NCBI GenBank assembly: GCA_012840485.1
Contig: DULG01000062.1
Location: forward strand, 1-39,019
DNA from: Clostridia bacterium
GTDB lineage: Bacteria > Bacillota > Thermoanaerobacteria > Thermoanaerobacterales > Thermoanaerobacteraceae
Length of the DNA stretch: 39,019 nucleotides
Reading direction: 5' to 3'
Below the pieces are notes generated by a model that searched no databases, was not told the DNA's origin, and was given only the letters and a program-made list of their open reading frames with translations. The position numbers and the translations under genes were made by a program. Shown here one piece after another: positions 1-8,520 of the stretch (its first letter is position 1; the number at the start of each line of letters is the position of its first letter).

Positions 1-1
1 A

Positions 2-997
2 ATGGAAGTAGGAAAAGTACCTGTAGAAATACTGAAAAGAAGTGTTTTCCCTTATCTTGGCGTTAAAAGAAAAGAAGTTTTAGTCCACTCCCAATTAGGA
101 GAAGACAGTAGCATAATCGATTTCGGCGAATACGTGGCAGTCCTTTCAACAGACCCCATAACAGCAGCAGAGAAATTAAGTGGCTTTTTATCTGTCATAA
201 TATCCTGTAATGATTTAGCTTCTTGTGGCGCAAAGCCAATTGGAATATTATCAACTATACTACTTCCTGAAGGTACTGAAGAAGCTACTTTACATGGCAT
301 CATGAAAGAAATAGATAGAGCAGCAAAAAAATTAAGCATTGAAGTTTTAGGAGGCCACACAGAAATAACCTCTACAGTAAACAAGCCTATTATAAGCACA
401 ACAGCAATTGGCATAGCTAAAAAAGGTGAATACATAACCACAAAAGGCGCAAAAATAGGCGATGATGTCATAGTTACAAAAGCTTTAGGCCTTGAAGGCA
501 CAGCAATTTTAGCAACTGATTATGAAGATTTGCTGCTAAAGCGCTACAATAAAGATTTTGTCTTAAAAGCACAAAATTTTTTAAACGAAATAAATGTTAT
601 AGAAGAAGGACTTATTGCAGCACAAAATGGTGCAAATGCAATGCATGACATAACAGAAGGCGGAATATTGGGAGCAGCCTATGAAATTGCAGAAGCCTCT
701 GGCCTTGGCATTGAAATATATGAAGAAAAATTGCCAATACGCCCTGAAACAAAAGAAATTTGCCGTTTTTTGGGCATAAACCCTTTAAAGCTCATATCCA
801 GCGGTTCAATGATAATTGCTGCCAGTGATGGAGATAAAATAATCAAATCTCTATCTGAAAAAGGAATACAAGCTACAATAATAGGTAAAATTATAAAAGA
901 AGGGAAATATTTAATAACATCAAAAGGAAAAGAAGAAATAACTCCACCAGAGCGAGATGAGATATATTTAGTAAATAAAGAGAGGATAAAAGTTTAA
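2..997 (+). CDS. AIR synthase-related / HypE-like protein
   Basis: This 331-residue protein belongs to the PurM/HypE (AIR synthase-related) superfamily of ATP-binding, aminoimidazole-ribotide-synthase-like enzymes. Visible family marks are an N-terminal GEDSS segment followed by VLSTDPIT (residues about 33-54), a C-terminal-half NDLASCGAKP segment, GGHTEIT near residue 117, and the second-domain MHDITEGG motif near residue 214. It resembles the stand-alone 'hydrogenase maturation factor-like' paralogues more than a true HypE, because it lacks the C-terminal PRIC-type cysteine tail that HypE uses for thiocyanate transfer. The ATG lies at base 2, so a longer N-terminus beyond the window cannot be excluded. 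No neighbour on the same strand is visible, so its substrate cannot be stated. Confidence 0.8.
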   Translation: MEVGKVPVEILKRSVFPYLGVKRKEVLVHSQLGEDSSIIDFGEYVAVLSTDPITAAEKLSGFLSVIISCNDLASCGAKPIGILSTILLPEGTEEATLHGIMKEIDRAAKKLSIEVLGGHTEITSTVNKPIISTTAIGIAKKGEYITTKGAKIGDDVIVTKALGLEGTAILATDYEDLLLKRYNKDFVLKAQNFLNEINVIEEGLIAAQNGANAMHDITEGGILGAAYEIAEASGLGIEIYEEKLPIRPETKEICRFLGINPLKLISSGSMIIAASDGDKIIKSLSEKGIQATIIGKIIKEGKYLITSKGKEEITPPERDEIYLVNKERIKV

Positions 998-1011
998 TTC
1001 TTGCCTGAAGT

Positions 1012-1340
1012 TGTTGACAAAATATTTATAAAAATCCAGCTTTTATGCTAGAGGGCAGCCTCACGTTTTGAGTCGTGTCTAATGCTCGTTTTGGGCATCC
1101 TTTCAAAATGTCACCCTGAGGCGTAGCCGAAGGGTCTCAGACCTTAAAGCTTAGCTTATTGCATGTCTTTTTTGTCTGAGATCCTTCGCCAGACCCTTCG
1201 TTTCACTCAAGGCTCCGCTACGCTCCGGCTCAGGATGACATGTAAAAATGTTCTTGATGACATAAAAAATTAAACATAACATGCAAATATACAATTTCAA
1301 TAGCTTCGCAATATACCCATAAACATAAAATCTAAACTTT
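1012..1340. other. Gene-free spacer between convergent genes
   Basis: About 340 bases separate the stop of the AIR-synthase-like gene from the end of rluD. The stretch holds the GC-rich palindromic element described separately, a weak hairpin around 1082-1098, and an AT-rich tail. I see no open reading frame with a ribosome site and no tRNA-like fold. The 14-mer at 1012-1025 (tgttgacaaaatat) recurs at 38058-38071 near the IS left end, but in DNA this AT-rich that could be chance. Confidence 0.5.
1109..1242. repeat. GC-rich imperfect palindrome (dispersed-repeat type)
   Basis: The left arm at 1109-1143 reads (a)tgtcaccctgaggcgtagcc and continues to tctcagac. The right arm at 1174-1242 is its inverted copy, beginning gtctgagatcc and ending ctcaggatgaca. 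The right arm is about 35 bases longer and contains extra copies of the cgtagc/cttcg words. The element is much richer in GC than its surroundings. Repeats built from 'GTCATCCTGAG…GAAGGATCTC' are known as dispersed intergenic palindromes in several Firmicutes. That this one is such a repeat is from memory, not from a search. In RNA it would form a long hairpin and could end transcription of either convergent gene. Confidence 0.65.
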
Positions 1341-2264
1341 TTAATGAGTGGAACGTCTTAAAATTTCAATCAACCTTACAAAATACTCAGGAAGAGGAGC
1401 TTCAAACTCCATGTAAACTCCTTTTGTAGGATGCATAAATCCTAAAACACGTGAATGTAATGCCTGCCCTTCCAACTTAAACTTTTGCTTTTTAAAGCCA
1501 TATACTGGATCCCCTACAACAGGATGACCAATATAAGCCATGTGCACTCTTATCTGATGAGTCCTACCTGTCTTTATAACTGCCTCTACTAATGTATTTT
1601 CTTTAAAACGCTCCAAAACTTTGTACAATGTGAGAGCATATCTTCCATCCTCTATTACAGCCATCTTTTTTCTGTCAAAAGGGTGCCTTCCTATAGGTGC
1701 CTCAATTTTCCCCTCTTCATCCTTTATAGCTCCCTCTACAATAGCAATATATTTTTTCAAAACACTTCTCTCTTTTATTTGATTAGAAAGGCTTATGTGG
1801 GCCTTATCATTTTTAGCAACAACCATCACACCAGAGGTATCTTTATCAAGCCTGTGAACTATACCCGGCCTTAAAATGCCATTAATTCCCGATAAATTTT
1901 TACAGTGGTAAAGAAGTGCATTTACAAGTGTACCACTGTAATTTCCTGGTGCCGGATGCACTACCATTCCCTGTGGCTTATTTATCACAATTATATCATC
2001 ATCTTCATAAAGAATATCCAAAGGTATATTTTCTGGCAGTACATCAATTTTCTCTGCCTCTGGGATATTTACAACAACCTCATCATTCTCTTTTACCTTG
2101 TAGCTGGGCTTTACCGTTTTACCATTTACCAAAACAAGCCCATCCACAATCAATTTTTTAATATAAGACCTTGTGTAATCTAACTCTGCCGCAAGAAAAA
2201 CATCTATTCTCTTTCCCTCATCATCTTTTTCTCCCTGCAAAACTACATTGTCAACTATGTTCAT
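1341..2264 (-). CDS. rluD: RluD-family rRNA pseudouridine synthase
   Basis: This 307-residue protein should isomerise uridines in large-subunit rRNA to pseudouridine. An S4 RNA-binding domain occupies about residues 15-75 (RIDVFLAAELDYTRSYIKKLI…NGKTVKPSYKVKENDEV). The RluA/RluD catalytic domain follows, with INKPQGMVVHP near 95-104 and the catalytic motif HRLDKDTSG, whose Asp is at about residue 140. GRTHQIRVHM appears later. Length and order are normal for RluD/YlyB. The ATG lies four bases after the lspA stop, and its ribosome site (AAGGAG) lies inside the end of lspA, so the two are probably co-transcribed and translationally coupled. The lspA-rluD pair is a conserved arrangement in Firmicutes. 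Which uridines are modified cannot be read from sequence. Confidence 0.93.
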   Translation of the reverse strand: MNIVDNVVLQGEKDDEGKRIDVFLAAELDYTRSYIKKLIVDGLVLVNGKTVKPSYKVKENDEVVVNIPEAEKIDVLPENIPLDILYEDDDIIVINKPQGMVVHPAPGNYSGTLVNALLYHCKNLSGINGILRPGIVHRLDKDTSGVMVVAKNDKAHISLSNQIKERSVLKKYIAIVEGAIKDEEGKIEAPIGRHPFDRKKMAVIEDGRYALTLYKVLERFKENTLVEAVIKTGRTHQIRVHMAYIGHPVVGDPVYGFKKQKFKLEGQALHSRVLGFMHPTKGVYMEFEAPLPEYFVRLIEILRRSTH

Positions 2265-2268
2265 CCCA

Positions 2269-2703
2269 TCACGCCTTCTCCTTAAAAATCATAAGATATC
2301 CTAATATAATAGCTCCTATAACTATAAAAGAATCTGCAACATTAAAAACCGCAGGGAAAAATTTAAAATTAATAAAATCTACAACATACCCTAATCTCAC
2401 TCTGTCAATTAGGTTTCCAATAGCACCACCTAAAATCATAGCAAGTGTATAATTATACACACTATTTTCCGGCAGTTTAATCATAGAATAAATTAGCACA
2501 GCCCCTACAATTACTGTTATAACTATAAAAAAAAGAGTCTTATTCTGAAGCATACCAAATGCCGCACCTTTATTTTCTACATAAGTAAGATGAAAAAAAT
2601 TCTTTATAACAGGATAACTCCCCACAGGCATAAGATATTTCACTGCAAGGTATTTTGTCACTTGGTCAAGCAAAACTACAAACGCTACAATAATTATCTC
2701 CAA
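2269..2703 (-). CDS. lspA: Lipoprotein signal peptidase (signal peptidase II)
   Basis: This membrane aspartyl protease removes signal peptides from diacylglyceryl-modified prolipoproteins. Four hydrophobic helices are visible. The family motifs are NKGAAFG, GGAIGNLIDR, VVDFI and FNVADSF; the Asp residues of the last two are the expected catalytic pair. I chose the TTG at 2703 because it sits 8 bases after AGGAGG. An in-frame TTG at 2709 would add two residues but lies only two bases from the ribosome site. The result is a 144-residue protein, normal for the family. It leads directly into rluD. The window itself encodes a probable lipoprotein substrate, the serpin. Confidence 0.95.
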   Translation of the reverse strand: MEIIIVAFVVLLDQVTKYLAVKYLMPVGSYPVIKNFFHLTYVENKGAAFGMLQNKTLFFIVITVIVGAVLIYSMIKLPENSVYNYTLAMILGGAIGNLIDRVRLGYVVDFINFKFFPAVFNVADSFIVIGAIILGYLMIFKEKA

Positions 2704-2771
2704 CGTCAATTCCTCCTATGTATTCATTTGTTTTTGTAACCATATTGCTGTACGAATATATTATACAGAAA

Positions 2772-2830
2772 AATTACAAATTAAACTATAGCTTAATTTG
2801 TAATTAAACCTAAGGCGCTTATTGCCTTAG
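2772..2830 (-). terminator. Tandem hairpins downstream of the GNAT gene
   Basis: Two perfect stem-loops lie between the acetyltransferase stop and lspA. One has 7-bp arms (ctaaggc/gccttag, 2810-2816 and 2824-2830). The other has 13-bp arms of pure AT-rich sequence (2772-2784 and 2793-2805, loop actatagc). Read on the minus strand, the second is followed by TTTTTCTG, so it can act as an intrinsic terminator for the acetyltransferase. A TATAAT lies just beyond it toward lspA and may be its -10 box. Confidence 0.55.
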
Positions 2831-2867
2831 ATGGCTAAAAAAACTGATTAATCTTCTAGTCTATAAT

Positions 2868-3425
2868 CTAATTATTTAATTCATACTCTCTTTTTAAAAT
2901 AGAATATATCTTCATATCCCAAAATCTCCCTTTTATAAAAACTGTTTCTCTCAATATCCCTTCAAACTTCATACCAACTTTTTGCATTACTCTCTCAGAA
3001 GGTATATTTTCTACCTTGCACCTTGCCTGTATTCTATTAAGATTCAACTTTTCAAAACCAAACTCTATTACTTTTTTAACTGCCTCTGTCATAAATCCTT
3101 TATTCCAATACTTCTTACCAAGCACATAACCTATTTCTCCTATCATATTCTTTTCATCAATAAATACATATCCACATGTTCCAATTAATTTGCCATTTTC
3201 TTTTAAATATAGGCCCCAGTCTGAAGGTTCATTATTTGCATATTTTGACAACAAAAGATTAATAAACTTTACAGAATCCTCAATACTTTTATGATATTCC
3301 CATGATACATATTTTGTAACTTCTGGATCACTGGCATATTCAAACATATCTTTCGCATCTTCTAAACTTATTTTCTTTAATATAAGCCTTGGAGTCTCAA
3401 GAACAGATTGATAAAACTTTTCCAT
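2868..3425 (-). CDS. GNAT-family N-acetyltransferase (RimJ/RimL type)
   Basis: This 185-residue protein probably transfers an acetyl group from acetyl-CoA to an amine, typically a protein N-terminus or a small amine in this subfamily. The Acetyltransf_3 pattern is clear. It opens with ETPRLILKKISLEDAKDMFEY. The acetyl-CoA-binding region follows as IGYVLGKKYWNKGFMTEAV (about residues 95-115). The end is typical: NLNRIQARCKVENIPSERVM, then KVGMKFEGILRE. The ATG at 3425 is chosen because AAGGAAG lies six bases upstream. An in-frame upstream extension to 3458 would run through that ribosome site. It is transcribed alone, ending at the hairpins at 2772-2830. The substrate is unknown. Confidence 0.85.
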   Translation of the reverse strand: MEKFYQSVLETPRLILKKISLEDAKDMFEYASDPEVTKYVSWEYHKSIEDSVKFINLLLSKYANNEPSDWGLYLKENGKLIGTCGYVFIDEKNMIGEIGYVLGKKYWNKGFMTEAVKKVIEFGFEKLNLNRIQARCKVENIPSERVMQKVGMKFEGILRETVFIKGRFWDMKIYSILKREYELNN

Positions 3426-3469
3426 ATTTTTTACTTCCTTCCTTAAAAATATATACAATTAATTTTCAC

Positions 3470-4144
3470 TTACAAATTCAACAAATAACCATTCTTCTTG
3501 AGCCAATCTTCCTGCTTTTTATAATCCGGCATTAACATCTTTACTTTTATCCAGAAATTCTTTCCATGATTTCTTTCTTCCAAGTGTGCAAGCTCATGCA
3601 CAACAACATAGTCTATTACAGAAATAGGAGCCATTATAAGTCTCCATGAAAAGTTTAAGTTTCCATTTGAAGAACAAGAACCCCACCTTTTTTGTGCAGA
3701 CGTAATATTTATCTTATTGTATTTTAAATTACTCTTTTGTGCATACCACTTGACTCTTTCAGATATCTTCTTAAAAGCTTCTTTTTTATACCAATCAATA
3801 AAAACCTCTTTTGCTTTATCTAAAAAATCCCTTGAAAGATAAAAACCATCTTCAAACTTAAGAGGAATCTCCTGATTATCTACTATATACAGCTTATAAT
3901 ACTTACCAAGATATAAAAAACCTTCCCCATTAACAAATTCTTTTTGCAAGGCTTTAGGATCCCTTGCCTCTATCTCCTTCTTTTTCTCCTCAATCCACCT
4001 TGAATGCTTTTGTATAACCTCCCAAATTCTCTTTTCATCTACGCCAAAAGGTGCTTTCACTATAAGAGTAGCATTATCTGTAATCTGCAATGCTATTGTC
4101 TTTCTTTTTGAACGTATTATTTTCTCAATCTTTATGTCTAACAT
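3470..4144 (-). CDS. YgjP-like zinc metallopeptidase (DUF45/M48 type)
   Basis: This 224-residue protein has the zinc-peptidase signature HELAHLEERNHGKNFW. H183 and H187 are ligands, E184 is catalytic, and H193 is likely the third ligand. It is preceded by the family's RWGSCSSNGNLNFSWRL segment. The N-terminal half is a beta-rich domain starting IKIEKIIRSKRKTIALQI, as in other YgjP-like proteins. No signal peptide is visible, so it is probably cytoplasmic. An AGGAAGTG ribosome site precedes the ATG. It lies 51 bases after the McrC-like gene on the same strand and is probably the last gene of that transcript. Members of this family are often seen beside restriction systems, but a role in defence here is inferred from position only. 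Confidence 0.85.
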   Translation of the reverse strand: MLDIKIEKIIRSKRKTIALQITDNATLIVKAPFGVDEKRIWEVIQKHSRWIEEKKKEIEARDPKALQKEFVNGEGFLYLGKYYKLYIVDNQEIPLKFEDGFYLSRDFLDKAKEVFIDWYKKEAFKKISERVKWYAQKSNLKYNKINITSAQKRWGSCSSNGNLNFSWRLIMAPISVIDYVVVHELAHLEERNHGKNFWIKVKMLMPDYKKQEDWLKKNGYLLNL

Positions 4145-4195
4145 AATTTCACTTCCTATAATGGTGATAAGATACTTAATTCTTTTTTAAATATA

Positions 4196-6679
4196 CTACA
4201 TCTTATTTCTTATCCTCTTTATAATTGCATTGGGTCTTTTTGAAAATTCTTCTATAGGTATTTTGTCTCGTAAAATATCATCTTTATAGATATTATAATA
4301 ACCCTCATTTATAAATATCGTTAAATTCCCTATTTTAAAGCCTGTTATTTTTGTATTTTCGTCAATCATTTTACTATTAATATTGACTTTTAAAAATTCT
4401 TCTTGATGCTCATACAACCTCTTAAGTTCCAAATAAAGTCTATAGTCTTCTTTTGTTTTTATACAAAGTTCTGATACATTTTTTGCATTCTTAAGAAGAA
4501 ACAAATTAGTATATATACGATTCGTAACTCCAAAAGAACCACAAGTAATAGGTCTTTCAAGCTTATTCCATTCTTCTATTTCAAATTTCACATATAACTC
4601 ATCAGAATCCTTTGGTATTTCTTTTATATCTTTCCTTTTTACTATTTCAAAACCTTTTATCCTACCATAATAGTGTATCCCAGCTTCTTTATCAAATTTT
4701 TTGATTGACTGGTATATCGCAACATATTTAAACTTGATACCGCTAGACTTAATATTTTTATAAGGTATATGATAAAAATTATATTTGAGATTTATATCAA
4801 GCTGCTCTTTACTTGACAACGGAGCAACAAGTACTTCTTTATCATCAAACTTTACTTGATCAAGGTATTCATATGTACCACCTTGAAAAACTGAATCTTC
4901 AAAAGCTGATTCAAAAGAATTATTTATAAGGTCATCTATGAGTTTCTCAACAAGCTTAGTAGAACCAGGTAAAAATGGCAGTCCTCCCACATTAACTTTT
5001 TCAATACTTTTATAAAAATGATGTTCTTTATATTTTTCTTCGTCAGAATATGGAAACAATACAAAAGCCCCGAAAACCATTCTCTCAAAATTTTTATTAT
5101 TTTTATTTTCATACACAATGGCATCACGGTATCTATGCATAGTGTTTATATCCTCTTCTTCCGGACCTGGAGAACGATATTTATTATAATAATCTGTATC
5201 AACAACTGCAGGATTTATTTTGTACTTTGCATCAAGTACATATTTAAATATAGTGTTTGATCCAACTTTACTCAACGATAATATACTATCAGGCATTTGA
5301 GGTGTAGTTGGGATATTATCATATTTAAATTTCTTATTGTACACTAGGGAATATATCTCCCCATTTTTTGGATTTTGATATTCAACACGAGTCTCCTCGC
5401 CTTTTGTCAAAGTAACAGTAAGTCCTCGATTATTAAATTTAATAATACCTTGCTTTACAAGATTATATTTTTCTCTCAATATTGAATTAAGTTTGATAAA
5501 ACACCAATATTCATATAATATAGCCAAATCTTTCATAGATATTTTAAAAATGTATTCCCTTATCATAAGTCCCTTTAAAAGCATAATATAATATTTATAA
5601 ACATCCTTGTATCCTGGCGCCATATTAAGCACAAGGGAAAGTGAATTCATAGTATATATATCTCCAACACCTTTCAAAAAACTGTAATTTAAATGCCTTC
5701 CAAGCTTATATATCATCGCTTCAATGCTTTTTTTAATATTTTCATCAACAATACTTGATTCTTTTTCATAATTTTTCTTAACTAAATTAAGCTTTTTTAT
5801 TATAGATTTTATAATGTATTTTACCAATCTGTTTTCATATGTATCATAGGTAATAGAACTCTTTACAGAGCAAACTTTGTCAACTATTATTTCCCCATCG
5901 ATGTTCTTCACATATTGAGGATGCTTGTTAATCCATTTTATTCCCTCTCTGTCAACCCTTTTTGCAGTATAATATTTGAGTATTTCCCTATCTTTTTTTA
6001 ATACATGATGGGGCATATTTAGCACAATCACGATCGATTTATTTAACTTATCAAACACTTGATTTATAATCGCAAAAAATTCAGTGAGGCTGTTTCCTAC
6101 CTTGTTTTTAGTCATGCTATAAAAGTATGTCCTTTTATAAAAATCAAATATAAGGTTGTATAATTCATTGTTAATATCTTGTAAAAGATCATAATAATCC
6201 TTTTGATAGTCAATTTTAGAAGGAAAAACCTCAATAGTTACCTTTAGATATTCTCGATTATTCACTAGCATAATAAGCTCTGAATATCCAATATCATTTT
6301 TAAAATTAATAATACCTGATAATACTCTTTTGGAAGCACCTACAAAACGTACTTTGTTCCTAATATTTATATTCTCATGCCAAAATGACACCTCATCATC
6401 AGTTTTTTTCTCAATCACAATTTCATAATTTTGCTGTTCATAAAAAAGAGGATAACTATCCCCCGTATATGACACCAACTTATCCTCTATTGGCGAATAA
6501 ATTTTAGCAGTATATTCTGTACACGAGATATATATTTTTGCCCTTACGTTTTCATTGATATTTAAAGCTCCAACATTAGGATGATAGGGATTGCCTTTTA
6601 TTGAAAAATCAAATTTCGGAGTAGAAATATAAAGCAGGTCAACATCAGAGCCAGTATGACGTAAATCCATCTTCTTCAT
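4196..6679 (-). CDS. McrC-like DUF2357 nuclease-domain protein
   Basis: This 827-residue protein is the likely nuclease partner of the McrB-like GTPase encoded upstream. The N-terminal half is a DUF2357-type region. From about residue 455 comes a PD-(D/E)xK nuclease core: MPDSILSLSKVG, then VLDAKYKIN with the D-A-K catalytic pattern, then HRYRDAIVYE, an arrangement typical of McrC/DUF524 proteins. Family knowledge says such subunits cut DNA when loaded by an AAA+ McrB ring on modified or foreign DNA. At 827 residues it is much longer than E. coli McrC (about 350) because of the N-terminal part and a C-terminal extension. The ATG at 6679 overlaps the mcrB-like gene by 35 bases; the next ATG at 6670 is also possible because AAGGAG sits only two bases before the first. 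Confidence 0.8.
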   Translation of the reverse strand: MKKMDLRHTGSDVDLLYISTPKFDFSIKGNPYHPNVGALNINENVRAKIYISCTEYTAKIYSPIEDKLVSYTGDSYPLFYEQQNYEIVIEKKTDDEVSFWHENINIRNKVRFVGASKRVLSGIINFKNDIGYSELIMLVNNREYLKVTIEVFPSKIDYQKDYYDLLQDINNELYNLIFDFYKRTYFYSMTKNKVGNSLTEFFAIINQVFDKLNKSIVIVLNMPHHVLKKDREILKYYTAKRVDREGIKWINKHPQYVKNIDGEIIVDKVCSVKSSITYDTYENRLVKYIIKSIIKKLNLVKKNYEKESSIVDENIKKSIEAMIYKLGRHLNYSFLKGVGDIYTMNSLSLVLNMAPGYKDVYKYYIMLLKGLMIREYIFKISMKDLAILYEYWCFIKLNSILREKYNLVKQGIIKFNNRGLTVTLTKGEETRVEYQNPKNGEIYSLVYNKKFKYDNIPTTPQMPDSILSLSKVGSNTIFKYVLDAKYKINPAVVDTDYYNKYRSPGPEEEDINTMHRYRDAIVYENKNNKNFERMVFGAFVLFPYSDEEKYKEHHFYKSIEKVNVGGLPFLPGSTKLVEKLIDDLINNSFESAFEDSVFQGGTYEYLDQVKFDDKEVLVAPLSSKEQLDINLKYNFYHIPYKNIKSSGIKFKYVAIYQSIKKFDKEAGIHYYGRIKGFEIVKRKDIKEIPKDSDELYVKFEIEEWNKLERPITCGSFGVTNRIYTNLFLLKNAKNVSELCIKTKEDYRLYLELKRLYEHQEEFLKVNINSKMIDENTKITGFKIGNLTIFINEGYYNIYKDDILRDKIPIEEFSKRPNAIIKRIRNKM

Positions 6680-8396
6680 ATCTCCTTACCATATAAATAA
6701 TTTTTTCTGCTGACCTTGGATATACACAATTATCCATATCTTTAAGCATCTTATCACTAACATCCATATCCTCATATTCATACTTGGCTTCATAATTGCC
6801 AGAACATATTTTAAATAATTCGACAAGTATTTTCTTCATACTGATACTGCTTCCGTGTATCCTGGGCAAAATCTTTTGCAATATTTCTAAATCCATCGCT
6901 TCATCAAAATCCATTAAACCATTTAACTCATTGTATATCATATAAAAACTTATTTCATCTCTCACCCTATAACCAAAATGCAAATTTCCTTCTCTTAGAA
7001 CATCATTAATTTTTTTTAAAACCAAAATCACATCATCAATAATTTCCCTATAATCAAGACAATCATTTAATGTTAGAAATTCACTCTTTAAAAAACTATT
7101 GTTTAATACTTTTTCAGTAATTTCTTCGATATCTCCAGCAAAATAATCAAGGTTTACATCAGAAAACTCAATAACATTTGCTCTATCAAGCACTTTTTTG
7201 CTAAAGGGAAACGTAGTCTCATCCATATTAACAGTGCCAATGAAATATAAATTTTCAGGTATGTACAAATTGCCATATTCATGGAAAGAATCTTCATCTA
7301 ACAGTTCTTTGTTCAAAAGGGGATCTGTAACAATTCTATCGCCATCCTTTTTTCGTGACTCTATAATTGAAAGAATATCGCTGAAATAATACTCTACACG
7401 TGCAAGGTTCATTTCATCCAATACAAAAAAGTAAGGTCTATTTATATCGTTTATAGCCCTTTTTATAAAATTTGTTAAAACTCCAGGATGAAATTTATTA
7501 TGCATATCTTTGTAACCTAATAATTCCGTAGAATCTGACCAGTCGGGTCTTACAGGTACCAACATAAATCGTCCATTCTTCGTATTGCAACCTATAGCCT
7601 CCGCAAAAAGTCTTGCAAGTTTGCTTTTCCCTGTACCTGAAATACCTGCAAGAATTAAAAATGGCTTTGACTTCAAAGATAAATAAAAATTTTCTATTAA
7701 CTTATCATTGTAGCTAAACCCATGATTTTTTATGTAACTTTTTATGTAATCAAGTTCATCTTTGACGTTATAACTAGTATCGTTGTCAGGTATATAATCT
7801 TCCTCATTTTCATATATTTGTTCCTTATCTTCACCGCTTAAAACAGAAACATTTTTATAAATATTTATCAAATCATGAAGGTCATTTTTTAATGTTTCAT
7901 CATCTGGTAAATCATCATTCTCATATTTTTTATAAAATATTGTCCCTTTTTCATAAAATTCATTGCCAATTGATAAATTATTATCTGTATTCCATCCCTT
8001 TGCCTCCATTTTACTCCTTATCTTTAAAGCAAGAGATAACATTTTTTTAATGGCCACAAGTTTACCATATTTATCTTTTAACTTAGTATAGCCTTGATTC
8101 AAAGTTAAATATAGCCTTTTCATATCAGAAGAAAATAGATAAACAATATATACCCCTTCCATTGTAGTTTGTGTAATATTTTTGTCCATAATAGCAACCC
8201 AAGGAATTTCTGCCCAGTTACCTTGACCATTAGAGCCTTTAATAAAATATTCATCACCTATAAAATCAAATTTTTGTATCTCCTGAGGTATTTCTTTTCG
8301 TAATATATCTCCTATTCTATTTCCTTTAAATGGCTGTGAGGTTCTTGCTTTTATATAATTATCCATAACCTCTTTAAAAAGAGTCTTTAGTGACAT
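6645..8396 (-). CDS. McrB-like AAA+ GTPase of a type IV-like restriction system
   Basis: This 583-residue protein has an N-terminal MrcB_N/DUF3578-type specificity domain (about residues 10-150, with IPWVAIMDKNITQTTMEGVY and LTLNQGYTKL). A McrB AAA+ domain follows: Walker A GISGTGKS (251-258), Walker B VLDEMNLARVE (325-335), the McrB signature GTVNMDETT (386-394), and R404 in VLDRANVIEF as arginine-finger candidate. In known systems this subunit forms a ring that recognises modified DNA and drives the McrC nuclease with GTP. The N-terminal domain would set specificity, and I cannot read which base mark it binds. It is first in its operon, 124 bases after res, with a GAAAGGTAAG ribosome site before the ATG. 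Confidence 0.88.
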   Translation of the reverse strand: MSLKTLFKEVMDNYIKARTSQPFKGNRIGDILRKEIPQEIQKFDFIGDEYFIKGSNGQGNWAEIPWVAIMDKNITQTTMEGVYIVYLFSSDMKRLYLTLNQGYTKLKDKYGKLVAIKKMLSLALKIRSKMEAKGWNTDNNLSIGNEFYEKGTIFYKKYENDDLPDDETLKNDLHDLINIYKNVSVLSGEDKEQIYENEEDYIPDNDTSYNVKDELDYIKSYIKNHGFSYNDKLIENFYLSLKSKPFLILAGISGTGKSKLARLFAEAIGCNTKNGRFMLVPVRPDWSDSTELLGYKDMHNKFHPGVLTNFIKRAINDINRPYFFVLDEMNLARVEYYFSDILSIIESRKKDGDRIVTDPLLNKELLDEDSFHEYGNLYIPENLYFIGTVNMDETTFPFSKKVLDRANVIEFSDVNLDYFAGDIEEITEKVLNNSFLKSEFLTLNDCLDYREIIDDVILVLKKINDVLREGNLHFGYRVRDEISFYMIYNELNGLMDFDEAMDLEILQKILPRIHGSSISMKKILVELFKICSGNYEAKYEYEDMDVSDKMLKDMDNCVYPRSAEKIIYMVRRYEEDGFTSYWL

Positions 8397-8520
8397 TTTT
8401 ATCTTACCTTTCTCAAAAATATAAATTTCTCTAGTTATTATTCAAAATATCCCATTTTTATTTAATTAAACACTTTATATATTTCGACATGTATTTTAAA
8501 AATTCCTTCTTAAGCCTCTT

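Noticed and set aside
2171-2452. Plus-strand open frame over lspA/rluD
   Set aside because: It is the reverse of two clear genes, has no ribosome site, and its product resembles no protein family.
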